Below are positions 32,589-43,090 of a DNA stretch of 64,000 bases, piece by piece. Location: positions 1 through 64,000 of the forward strand of contig MU405233.1 of NCBI GenBank assembly GCA_022836615.1. Reading direction: 5' to 3'. This DNA comes from Annulohypoxylon bovei var. microspora. Taxonomy: Eukaryota; Ascomycota; Sordariomycetes; Xylariales; Hypoxylaceae. Each line of letters begins with the position of its first letter. The stretch's first letter is position 1. Both the position numbers and the translations under genes were made by a program. Under the pieces are notes generated by a model. The model searched no databases and was not told where the DNA came from. It saw only the letters and a program-made list of their open reading frames with translations.

Positions 32589-34685
32589 TTATTCAAGTTC
32601 CCAGCTAACAAGGCGCCATTTTGAAGAAGTATGATGACGGATCTGAGGACCCCAGACAAGCAATGGAATCACAAGAGACATCAGGCCGCCGAAAATCCCG
32701 CCCAGAGTGCCAAAAGCCTGAAGGATTATTAGTTGTCGAAACTCTATAACACATCTCGGGCTGCACACTTACCTTGGAGTACCCCATGCGATCAACCCAC
32801 GGTACCACCCCGTGAACCAATCCGAATGCGACGATGTTTTTGATCCCATTGATCATCTCTAAGCATTCAGCTGAGACGGGAAAATAGCAATCGCAGACGT
32901 AGGTCATAGTTATGCTCGCAGATCCTGTCAGTCCGACGCTCATGAGCCCGTACGCGGTGAAAATGACCGCCCAGTGCATCTGCTGCTGCACAGCAAAGCC
33001 GAATAGCACTATGCCTATGAAAACTATGATCGTTGGAACTATAAAGAGAAAGAGGCGCGTTTCAGGGACGAAGACGCCGTTGTTGCGTTTGGCGCAGTAC
33101 GACGCCCACTTGTCTATGCAAATACCACCGATAATTGCTCCAGAAGCTTGCCCAACTAAGAGTTTTGCGGTAAGAAGTCAGCGTTTGATAATGCTAAGTA
33201 AAGTAGACGAGGCATAATTAATAAGAACGCATTATGAACGAGATGGCATTATATAGCTGCCCAAACAACTGGCACAAGGGGTAAGTGGATTGACATACTT
33301 AAGCCAGGGATGTTAATTAGACCAACCGAGCCGACAGAGAAGTTATAAGGCGGAGGAATTAAAACGGTCGAGCTGACAGTGTTGACCATGACGGTTGGTG
33401 CAAGTGCTAGAGAATCTTCGTCTAAGTTAGCGTTATTTCTAGGTATATAAAGATGAGGAGTAAATACACGCTAGGGTAGCAAAGAAGCATGCTGGGTAAA
33501 CCAATAGGGGTATTGGCCGAAGCATCAAGCTCAAGTACGAGGGTCCCTTGGCAACTCCAGACCAAGGGTTGAGAGACTGTGCGTAGGTCTTGTGATGAAA
33601 CGTGGGCCTCGTCGGATTCGATGATAAGGTTTTACTTCTGACTTCAAGATGCTCGAATTTACCGCCTTCAACTTTCTCGCTAGGGCTATCAGAGGTTGCG
33701 CCCGAATCTGATCTCTCGGCGGGATTGGGCGATCTCCTGAATCTCGTCTCGGGGGCAAAGAAGAATATCAACAATAAGTTGACGCCTAGGAGAATGGCAC
33801 TTAACCATTTCCCCCATGCCCAGCCCTTGTCTTCAAAGGTATTTAGTTACTGGTATATAAGCAGCCCCTTATGAGCACGGCTAAGGGTATCGATACATAC
33901 ACTCAATTAGATAACCACCACACAATGGCCCTAAACTACTACCGAAGGCGATAAAAACGATGTACCATGACATCTTTGAGCCCCTTTCGTGCAGAAAGTA
34001 GATATCCTAAAGCAGCATGATGTTAGAAATCTTGAACGCTCATCGCCTTTTAAAAATGGTTTAGTTACGTTGATAATTGCAGCACCCAGTGCTTCGGATG
34101 CTCCACCGCCAAAAGCGCCGAAGATACAGCCTCCCAGTAGACTTCCAAAGCTAGGCGAAGCGGCAGCCCATATAGTTCCGATAAAAGCGATTGCACAAGA
34201 AACAAGGAACACAGGGCGTTTTCCAATATATATTGCCGTAGGAACCCAAAAGAAATTCTGGTCGGGGATCAGATCAGCAGGTCTACTAGGACTAGAAGAT
34301 AAAGAGAAGACTCACGGCTATACCCTGGGTAAGAACCACCCAAGAAAGAAGACCTGCAGCAGTTTCGATAGAAACTTGAAGATCCTGGGAAATAGTGAAG
34401 AAGCTATCGGAAAGTACAGTGCCGCTGAAATTGTTTAAGCAAGAAAAAAGACAGATAGAGAGGAAAACGACATGTTTGCGCCATTTTGGCCACCTTAATG
34501 GGTCATTGGGATCCGAAGAGGGCTGAGGGAATAGAACAGTATCGCCGTCGCCTAGATGCTGCTGAGAGAGGTTTCCTAATATTCGAGTTAGGTTCAGAGC
34601 TATCACATCTATGAAGTGACGCACCACTATACAGTAGAACCGTGCCTTCACTTGGGTCTAGCTCCCTCAACGATTTGAACGGCAT
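32589..34685 (-). CDS. MFS permease with eight exons (DHA1-type paralogue)
   Basis: The exon model is 34685-34625, 34575-34316, 34257-34069, 34006-33901, 33830-33468, 33406-33299, 33155-32773 and 32717-32589 (532 residues). Every phase closes, so the gene looks intact although its open frames are scattered. The N-terminus has MPFKSLRELDPSEGTVLLYS, and PQPSSDPNDPLRWPKWRKH marks the same DHA1 branch as the neighbour. Further landmarks are FFWVPTAIYIGKRPVFLVSC, GGGASEALGAAIINDIYFLH ERG, FFFAPETRF at the end of helix 6, YNFSVGSVGLINIPG in helix 7-8 and VCDCYFPVSAECLEMINGIK in helix 11. Some donors are weak (GTATTT, GTAACT), so exon borders in the middle could shift. It has many more introns than its neighbour, so the duplication is not recent. 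Confidence 0.82.
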
Positions 34686-36314
34686 CCTATCGATATCGAT
34701 ATGTTAGAAAGATAACGAAGTTGGTATTCACTAGGTGCGTATGACAATATGATTACTGATCAGGCTGGGAAAGAAGCTGGCTCAGGAGAAGATAATAAGG
34801 GGTTCTGGTGGTTGGGTATTTCTTAGTCGGAATAGACACGATTACCCGTATAAGTCCTGGTTCCAGACCGCGAACTCTTTCACTTGTTTTGGAGAGGAGA
34901 TATCGCGTAAGCTTACATGTATAGTATGTATTTTCAACATCGTGCACCTTCGTTTGTCCGAAAGGAGAGACATCCTCTCCGGATCCCCACCGGCGTCCAC
35001 CGGTCCGATGTGGAACCGGACGGTGGGTCATTTCACAACAATCGCCAACCGCCAATTCAATTTATTTACAGTGTGTTTTATAGCTTACATTGTATATGCA
35101 CTGTATTTACCTTTATAAACTTAAAAATAATAAAATGCATGAATAATGTAAATTATTAAATGCATTATAAATAAAGTAAATTAACGGTTTAACGGGGTTT
35201 TATACGTATCGGAGTATACGGACTGGCCAGTTTTACGCACGTTTCTGTTGAAGTAGACGCAGGTTATGAATGTCATTGTTGTTATATTAGAAGGTTAAGT
35301 TATTAGAAGTATGTAAGAGGAGGTAGATAATACATACTTATAGGTGCTATAGGTATAGGGCGTATCTAGCTACTAGTGTTTCTAGCTACTTAATACTCCA
35401 ACACTTTTTGGGGCTTAAAATAATCTGGCCACGCCTTTATATTATTAGGACCGGCTTATTCTAGCTCGGCGTTAGGTATCTTACTGAAGAAACGAATTTA
35501 AAGACGACAGAAATGTCTTCAACGCGTGTAAACTTAGGTATAGCCATCTTCTAAAAAGCTGTGTGGACTTTTTTAGTGTCGTCAATTTTCCACTGCTTAA
35601 TATTCCCGGACTCCTCGATAAACCTATCCAGGTTGTTTATGCACACCTTATGGGTCTCCTGGGTTCCTTTAGGAGAGAAGGAGATATATATCATTTGGTT
35701 GCGATATTTCATATCTGGGGTTAGCTCGACACGCTTATCCGCAATGTTCCACTTGACCATGCCCTTTTAATCCTAGACCCTTCGTTTCGTTCGTATACTA
35801 GTAAATCATTGGTATATTTTCAGCGACCACTGAGGCCGCTGATCTCGGTCCACTCGTCGCTTTCATTTAAGAATGCAGTCCCGAATCTTGAAGATAAACC
35901 AATTAAGATTCCCGTGTTACTGCAGCGCGCAACTCCGTGTCTACCAACGTCGTAGTATTTGTCAAAGATCTTATCTGCCTGCTATGCCTCGCCTCCTTGG
36001 GAGGATAGCCTTGAGGTCTAGCCTGGAGACCCGGCAGGATGGGAGCTCAGCCCCTAGGGGACCATTGGGGATAGTCCTGGGACAGAGCAGACAAAGGGCA
36101 CGCTGTGTATGTATACCACGCTTCGTAACCACAAGGGGTTAGAGCTCCTTACGCAACAACATAGTTGTTTCCCCATCTGTTACCAAGTTTGCATCGTGAC
36201 GGTATTTCAAAACTGTATAGATTGTGATATTATGCCTCGAGGCGATGGGCAACCTTCAGGGCAAATGATGTACATCTGCCGGTATTGCAAGGCCAGGTTG
36301 AAAAGAAAGGGGTC
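34686..36314. other. AT-rich, gene-poor region
   Basis: About 1.6 kb including very AT-rich DNA at 35080-35180 (short inverted words such as AATGTAAATTATT / ATGCATT). A frame at 35551-35760 on the minus strand is described separately. Frames at 35873-36345 on the plus strand have no domain and were not called. The composition suggests decayed repeat DNA, but no ends could be defined. Confidence 0.4.
35551..35760 (-). CDS. Short uncertain frame, possible gene relic
   Basis: A 69-codon frame beginning MVKWNIADKRVELTPDMKYR with a plausible protein-like composition (alternating charged and aromatic residues, ESGNIKQWKIDDTKK near the end). No domain, intron or neighbour supports it. The surrounding DNA is AT-rich and repeat-like. 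It may be a fragment of a larger lost gene or chance. Confidence 0.2.
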   Translation of the reverse strand: MVKWNIADKRVELTPDMKYRNQMIYISFSPKGTQETHKVCINNLDRFIEESGNIKQWKIDDTKKVHTAF

Positions 36315-36648
36315 TCAAATTTCGTCCCAAAGATCCGACACCTGATCTGCAGTGGCTGGAGTGGTGTTCTTGTATTGTTCTATAGTTATTAGTTTAGTAA
36401 TTGATGAAATGTGATTGGAATTTTAACTTACTGGTCCATGGGTATGCCTTGGCTACCTCTTCGGGGGTCATCTTGGCGTTCTTTTCCCTAGCCGCACGGA
36501 ATAGCCTGAGGATCTCTCCTTTCGTCACCTGCTGAGGATCTTTTTGCTTGGTGCTGGTATTCGAGCCGGGGTTCTTTTTGTCCGACGTTGATGGTGTAGA
36601 AGTGGGCGAAGTGGGTTGTGACTTTTTAGATGTTGTAGCGGAAGACAT
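36315..36648 (-). CDS. Small Ser/Thr/Lys-rich protein, two exons
   Basis: The model is 36648-36432 and 36355-36315 (85 residues), joined across a GTAAGT...CTCCAG intron with an ACTAATAAC branch word, phase 1. The N-terminal half is low-complexity (SKKSQPTSPTSTPSTSDKKN). The second half forms a compact helical segment, GEILRLFRAAREKNAKMTPE, then VAKAYPWTTTADQVSDLWDE. This tail reads like a small folded domain and continues sensibly through the splice, which is the main reason for the call. The function is unknown. The composition of the intergenic flanks is much more AT-rich. Confidence 0.55.
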
Positions 36649-37965
36649 CTTGGAGGGTAGAGGTTGCGTAGGATTTAGTTGTAATGTTTTTAAAAAAAAT
36701 TTAAGACTTGCAGAGGGATTTGGCAGATTTTAAATACATGAGTTATTGTAAGTTTTGCTTATTCATTTTTTCATGTGCTATTTCCATGTGGCCAAAGAAT
36801 AAACTTTTGTTTTTAAGCTTTAACGAAACTCGAAAAAGTGGGACATGGCAGGGACGGTGGTGCAATTAACTTTAAACACGATTTGCGAACCACTCATCGA
36901 TCGGTCAAAGCTGCAATCTGGCTTATTCCAAAGCGCTTTGCAGGATCTATCTGATTGTGTAATTGTAAAAAATTTAACAAGAAATTAAAAGGGAAGCCCT
37001 TTGATACCTCCACATGACAACATTAAGGTTTAACCATTTTAGCTATTCCCCGCAATGCGCTAAATCAATCGTTCCACAAGTTACACATAGTTATCTCGAT
37101 TGTTTTAATTAGGTACGTATGTACGTAGGTAACTACATGTAGTAACTGCCTAGTTAATAGACCCAAATGGAGTCAGATTAAGTGCCCCCATGTGTTAACC
37201 TTATGCTACTGTATTAGACTGTGCACAAAACTATCCCCTACTTGCCAAAGGTACCAGGTAACTAACATGCCGGCTGTATAACACAGAGGATAGTTCTGTG
37301 CACAGTCCAATACAGTAAGTAGCGTTAGCACATAAGACACTCAATCTGACTCCATTCTGATAGACGTACCTTGGTTTTTTTTTCTTTTTCTGCTTTGAAT
37401 TCGAATTTGTAATCCTATCATTGGTCATTTGCCTACCTACAAGGTACTTATATTTGAGAGAAAAGGGCTCAGTAGGAGCTTTCTACACTGAAGATCTTAA
37501 ATACCCCTCACGGTGCTAATCGCACCTTCCGATCACGTATGTACCTTCCATCTGTACAGGTAGGTAGGTACATACGTACTTACCTATGACATAGGTAAGT
37601 ACGTATATGTAGTTTGTTGGTACTTATTTTATATGGGGCAACCGGTATCCATGGCTTTTTGAACAAGCCCCCTTTTATCTTTAGACTTGAGGAACCAACA
37701 TTTAGAGAAACCCATGCAACCCATGACCATTTTTTGTCTATTCTCCAATCACCACTATTATGAAACTACTATTCTTTATGTAAATCCCCCGGCTGTTCCG
37801 GCTTTGTGCTAGACAGTTGTTTGGTGTGACAGTGTAACAGTGAGACAGCTTCGAGAACCACCAACCTCGTTTTTGACCATTGCTATCCCTCTTGCCTATA
37901 TCAGACTATATCCTATATCCTACCAATGTCGACTGGATTGTCATTCGTTGGGTGGTAGGGTGAAT
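36649..37965. other. Intergenic with an inverted-repeat element
   Basis: About 1.3 kb before the dual zinc-finger regulator. It contains the small inverted-repeat element at 37166-37356 and two dense runs of TAGGTAGGTACATACGTACTTACC type (near 37110 and 37557-37610). No gene is seen. The right-hand 300 bp should contain the regulator's promoter. Confidence 0.5.
37166..37356. mobile_element. Small inverted-repeat element (MITE-like, 191 bp)
   Basis: Inverted ends read AATGGAGTCAGATT(A/G)AGTG on the left and the complement on the right. Pairing continues inward through a GCTACTGTATTAGACTGTGCACA-like stretch to ATAGTTCTGTGCACAGTCC, leaving a centre of about 60 bp. No coding content. A clear target duplication was not identified. 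A diverged partial relative lies at about 56023-56075, so it belongs to a dispersed family. Confidence 0.75.
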
Positions 37966-40900
37966 ATGGCATTCTGCACGTATTGTGGCAGAAACTTCCA
38001 ACGCAACGAACATCTAGAGCGTCATTTAGTAACCCGTGAGTGAGCTTCTCCAAACAATGGCATCTTTTCCCGACATCTGACATTCCTGCAGACACTAACA
38101 TAAAACGTTTTAAGTGCTCGATATGTCATATATCATTCTCTCGGGGGTACGCTCACCCTAGATCTATCTTCTAGGTACAGACCGCTATGCGATTGCTAAA
38201 TAGTTAATCTTCCCAGGGATGTGCTTCAAAAGCACCTGGCAATACATGGAGATGTGGATACCGACTCACCTCCAGGAGTTGTGAGAGTGAGGGCCCGGAC
38301 CCAGACAGCCTGTCGCAATTGCGCGAAGATGAAGGCCAAATGCGATTCCAATTCGCCGTGTAACAGATGCCGAACAAAGCAATTAAGCTGCGATCGGCAG
38401 TCGAAAAGGGACCGAGCAGCAGCTATCTCGAATCAGTCGCAGCACGTTCGTGTTGACGGTGTTAGCAACTCCCCCGAACTCACAAGCGGTCGCGGAAACG
38501 AAGATATGAATGAGCTGGTAACTCGCAATCAAGCAAATGACAACGCGAACCATCCTCCTGAAATGCAATTCGAGGCCGAGCCGCCGCCGCCAGAGGAATT
38601 GGGCATGTTCATAGACAATAATTCTTTTATTGATTGCCCAGACCCGACATCTGCCCAAGACAGCTTGATAGCATCCGGAACTAGTCTGGTCTCAACTGTT
38701 CCTTCTTTAGTACAATGGCCAGCCACCGAAGGTTGTCAGCAAATTGATACTACAAATCTCGGTCATTATGTTCCTAATAATTCCACCGGTAACGCTGCCA
38801 CTGGTGCTCAAGACTTTGTGCAAGGACAAGACGATCCGTCCGATTCTGACATGCAAGTCTCACCTCAAAACAGTCACGACGGGCCATGGGAGTCGACCAT
38901 CCAGCCGACGACGGAGACTTTGGAGCACCCAGCCGTGCTAGAAGGTCGAGACTATTGGTCTTCCTTTCGGTGCAATCCCAAGAAGGACACCATCACTTGT
39001 CCTAGGACAGCCGGGATCTTCCTCGAAAGCCTTAGTCAAATGCCAAAGTATGATAGGCTCTGGAGTTGGTTCGATCTCGACTTCTCTGGTTCGGCCTTTA
39101 CGAATAAGATAATAAGCATGCCATTGTTAGAAAACACGCGAGACACATTATCGGCTATCTCACAATCGTTCCTTCAAAAAGCACTCGAAGTTCACAAATT
39201 GGATCCTGCAGCAGCCTCTGTGGATGCAGCTTCTCCAGGTAGTGATGTATCCCGTGGTTTTCTCGTTCTGCCGCCCGCCGCGACTCTCGAATATTTTCTC
39301 GGGGAATACGTGCGCCTTTTCGAACCCTTTCACAAGCTTATACCTGGTGGAATTCTGGACGCGAACTTTCTATTAGGTGGAGGTAGTAGCCGTTCAGGTA
39401 CGCTATTAATCCTTCTTATGATCGCCCAGGCAGCTAGTTCAGACCCTTCGACCGAGGGGCGCCGTCTTTCGGCGGGGCTGACGGAGGTTTGCCGGATATC
39501 ACTCTTTGACTTGATAGAGAAGGATGTTTCCACGTGCCACCACTCTTTTCCTGTACATTCCGCCTTGCTATTTATTACTCAGGCTGCTTGGAGTGGTGAT
39601 AAATGGTTGATGGATATTGGCTCCGGACAGAGAGGCGTGTACGTCGCGGTCAGTAAGATTTCGCGAGAAAGCATCTCCAAAGCATACCTAACAAGACCTC
39701 ACCTAATTGCTAATTATTATAGATGGTTCGAAATGGCGGCCTTTTTGATATTCGGGATAACTACCCAGATTCGGATGGCGACCGGGAATCGAGCAGGACT
39801 CACTGGCTAGAACGTGAAAGGATTATCAGGTATGACTCAGCCCTAACCCCCACACCCTTTATCATGATGTATCTGATTTTGCTTTCACGCGAGACTATGC
39901 TTTTTGCTTACTTATGAGGAACAGGCTAGCGTATGCATGGGTTCTACTAGATTTGGAAATGAGCTTATTCCAAGACACGAATCTTCATATTCCAGTATTA
40001 GCTTTGAACTCCTCGCTTCCCAGTAGTGAAGAGCTATGGCTGGCTCCTGATGTCACTACATGGCAGCAGCTCCTTGCCCACGACGACGAATCGGGTGTTG
40101 GATCTTATTCAACCCAACCCTTACCGCAACCGTCCCTGCGTACACTCTTCCAGTGGTTTTTAAACGATGACCTCACACCACAAAAGCAACAGCATCTGAA
40201 CCCCTTGACTTTACGATTACTCCTACATCCCTTGCATGCTCTCGTATATAATTGCCGGCAGCTTCTCGACTGTCTTGGAGAAGTAACTTGCTCTCGATCA
40301 TTCTCTCCTATTACTAAGACTTCCACTCACGTCCGAATGCACGAAATAAGGTCACTGCTAAATCGCTGGCTTGATCTATACAGATCAAGCATATCGGGAC
40401 TGTGGGGGTCAGCGACAACAGATAGTAATGAGCCGAACGATGCATTGATTACAGCAACCTTAATCACCTTTCATGTGATAAATTTGAACACCGTCGCTAG
40501 CATCCCCGATATCGAGGAATTGGCACGACGCGAATTATCTGACGGAGAAATCCGTCAATTCTCTCAGGAAGCAGGCTGTTTCGTGCATAGTCCTAAAGAG
40601 GCCATATTCCACGCAGGTCGAATCCTGCATCTTCTCCGCACCCTCGACCGGAAAACACGACCGCCCTGGTGGCCAGCAGCTTTGTATCGTTCGACACTCT
40701 GTCTGTGGGCATGTAGCATGTTCTACGGGCCATTATGGACGTCCGCACTGTCGTCGTATCTCTTGATCGATGGACAAGAAGGTGATAGCCTTGACCCCTA
40801 CAGTTGGAATTTAGTAAGAGGAACTAGCAAAGATGATATTGTCAGCTCACCCTGGGATTCTCGTTCACCATCCCTTATTCCGGCTTTGAAGAACCCAACT

Positions 40901-41056
40901 GGAACAGGAGTACCGGTCACACTGGAGAATCCCAATCATGTCTTGGAAACATGTTTATTAGTTTTTGATACAGGAGTACCAACAAGGGTTTGTGAAGGGA
41001 TTCGGGGCAAGTTAAGTCAACTGTTGCGCCGTAGGAGTGCTCTTAACAGTAAATAA
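37966..41056 (+). CDS. Transcription factor with two C2H2 fingers plus Zn2Cys6 cluster
   Basis: The five-exon model is 37966-38035, 38092-38146, 38217-39648, 39723-39829 and 39925-41056 (931 residues, all phases closing). Finger 1 is FCTYCGRNFQRNEHLERHLV, completed by a His across the first splice. Finger 2 is FKCSICHISFSRGDVLQKHL then AIH. About 30 residues later comes a binuclear cluster, ACRNCAKMKAKCDSNSPCNR followed by CRTKQLSC. The C-terminal two thirds is a fungal-type regulatory domain, with FEPFHKLIPGG, SGDKWLMDIGSGQRGVYVAM and HWLERERIIRLAYAWVLLDL; the last two are restored only by splicing. This domain order is a known but less common class of nuclear activators. It sits at the edge of the ring-degradation gene group and is the best candidate for its local regulator. 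That link is inference. Confidence 0.9.
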
Positions 41057-41190
41057 ACCAGTCACTTCTGCCAGCTGCCCGTCATGTACTTGCCCACCGC
41101 AATTTCATTACAGCAGAACCTGTCCTCCTGACAAAACCCCCTTTTCGCCAAGAGATGATATTTAAACGAATAAGTTCTATATTGCAATGA

Positions 41191-42717
41191 CTAGACGTCC
41201 TTGAAAGACGTAGAGATGATGAGGCTCCACATATCAGTCCTCCAGCCGTTATAAAGTGGCGCATGAATGCTTTCTAACTCCTTAGGGTCCCCTCTTCGCA
41301 AAGCCTGGAAATACCAATCTTCCCTTGCTGTATCTTCGGGGTCTGCACTATGCAATCTCGTCTTGTTTGCGCTACTATAAGGGTGGATGATGTTCTGGAA
41401 GACACGCCGGCGCTCCGACGAGTATTGCGAGAAGAGGGCCTGCGGGTTGATGGTTCGGCGGCTACCATAGCCCGGACCCCGTACTCCGTTGGTAGTCGGC
41501 CCATGTGGGTTCTTCTGGTCGCCCTCTTCCAGAGAGAAAACAATTTCGAAGGTCTGATATAGCGCGTCTGCATCAAGGAGACCGGTACATAGACCTAGCC
41601 CTCCGACAGGGTTGTTGATATGAGCGGCGTCACCCGCGAGGAAGCACCGGCCACGATGCATGGTGCTCGCGAGCAATTGATGCATCTTATATAGACTTTT
41701 CCGCACGACTACGTGGTCGGTAGGTCGAGGGCCGTCCATCTGACGCAAAAGAAGCGAGTTCGTATAGCTAGGCTCGAGAACTTGGTCGTCTGTCAGAGCT
41801 ATCTGGCTGCCGTCGTCGGCTTCTTCGTAAGCTGGCACGGCCATGCTGTACCGCCACATTCCCCTTGTGCCCGGCTTAACATGCTCTAGCGGTGTCACGA
41901 CTCCCCAGTATCTTGGGTCTACGGTGAAGTGTACCGGTGGGTCTGCAACGATAGGTGCGGTTCGGAGGACGTCGGTAGCAATGAAACGTTCAGGCCAGCT
42001 ATGCCCGGCGAGGCGGATTCCGAGCAGCTTTCTCACATTGGACTTACCGCCGTCGCAGCCGGCAAGATAGAGGCCCCGGAGGCTACGTGATGCCCCTTGC
42101 CCAGATACGGCGGTAATGGTAACCCCACTCTCATCTTGGGAGAGATCTGTCACGCGGTGGCCCCAAAGCACCTCAGTCAATCCCGTCTTAGTTGCTTCCT
42201 CAAGCATGATTTCTGCAAGACGACATTGGGCAAGCTGTATTGAGTATGTGCAGATCTTGTATCGTCCGTCCGAGTCTGGGCGGCACATTATGTTCTGGCC
42301 GAGTACGGACCCAAGCGTCTTTGTCCCTTTCTGGTCCTCGGTAGGGAGCGTCCGCCAGACATACCCGCCAGAAGGCATCCCTTCTTTGGCTACTTGATCG
42401 TAGATTCCAGCCTCCTTGAAGACGTTATGGACCGGTCCATAGTAGCCAATTGCCCGTGGTGCTGCGCCAAGCGTGGTCTCTTGTTCGAGGACGATGGAAC
42501 GTATGTTGCTCTGTGCAAGTCGGAGAGCAAGCAGAAGGCCTACAGGCCCTGCGCCGACGATAATAACTGGAATAATGTCACCATAGATTGATGTGTGCGC
42601 CTCAGAATTGACCTGTTTTTCTCCGTTGGTTTTGGAGGCAGGAAGTCCGCTCAAAATATTATGTAGAGAATTCATCGTAAGGTAAACTTGGACTTTACTT
42701 TCACTGCTAAATGACAA
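41191..42717 (-). CDS. Class A flavin monooxygenase (phenol/MhpA-like hydroxylase)
   Basis: A single exon of 508 residues (ATG at 42717; an ATG 14 codons later is an equally likely start). Class A landmarks are VIIVGAGPVGLLLALRLA at about 49-66 (FAD dinucleotide motif), VLEQETTLGAAPRAIG, the DG motif in GCDGGKSNVRKLLGI, and the GD motif FLAGDAAHINNPVGGLGLCT (about 350-370). Enzymes of this class hydroxylate phenolic rings using NAD(P)H and oxygen. The APRAIGYYGP segment and GGLGLNTG-like loop resemble the MhpA/PHBH branch. It lacks the C-terminal thioredoxin-like domain of full phenol 2-monooxygenases, which is normal for the shorter branch. It lies between the regulator and the decarboxylase-like gene. 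A first ring-hydroxylation step is the likely role. It is cytosolic with no signal peptide. Confidence 0.9.
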   Translation of the reverse strand: MSFSSESKVQVYLTMNSLHNILSGLPASKTNGEKQVNSEAHTSIYGDIIPVIIVGAGPVGLLLALRLAQSNIRSIVLEQETTLGAAPRAIGYYGPVHNVFKEAGIYDQVAKEGMPSGGYVWRTLPTEDQKGTKTLGSVLGQNIMCRPDSDGRYKICTYSIQLAQCRLAEIMLEEATKTGLTEVLWGHRVTDLSQDESGVTITAVSGQGASRSLRGLYLAGCDGGKSNVRKLLGIRLAGHSWPERFIATDVLRTAPIVADPPVHFTVDPRYWGVVTPLEHVKPGTRGMWRYSMAVPAYEEADDGSQIALTDDQVLEPSYTNSLLLRQMDGPRPTDHVVVRKSLYKMHQLLASTMHRGRCFLAGDAAHINNPVGGLGLCTGLLDADALYQTFEIVFSLEEGDQKNPHGPTTNGVRGPGYGSRRTINPQALFSQYSSERRRVFQNIIHPYSSANKTRLHSADPEDTAREDWYFQALRRGDPKELESIHAPLYNGWRTDMWSLIISTSFKDV

Positions 42718-43090
42718 GTATAAACAGCTTAGATCTAGCAGCGTCTATAGGTATGTTTCAATGCTCGATAATTATGCTACGACCATTAGAGACAGACTCT
42801 CACTTTAAGTCTATAACACCAATAAGCGTTGTCATACGAGAGTGAACCCATTCATTTCCTCTTAGCGTCAAAGAACTCCTCCATCCCGTCAGGCCCGGCC
42901 AACTTGCCGGTGGAGTGCCGTGTACCGGAGATAGTTATCGAAAAGCCATGAATCGGAAGCTGTTCGGCAGACTTCATTCTTAGTATTAAAGGAGAGAAGA
43001 TCAATAGTATATACATGGCCAATCTTCGATGAAGTGGAGTTTCCGAGAGCTCGGCTAAGAGTTGTCCGTTTTATCTAAGCAACACCAAAG
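42718..43090. promoter_or_regulatory. Divergent promoter region (monooxygenase / decarboxylase-like)
   Basis: A 373-bp gap between two divergent cluster genes, so they may be co-regulated. It contains GCCGGTGGAGTGCCG and CGGAGATAG words, i.e. CGG/CCG triplets that Zn2Cys6 factors favour, but no clear symmetric site could be fixed. Confidence 0.5.

Noticed and set aside
32589..34685. Apparent MFS pseudogene broken by many frameshifts and stops
   Set aside because: Eight exons join with GT..AG introns, all phases close and the family motifs appear in order, so it is best read as an intact spliced gene.
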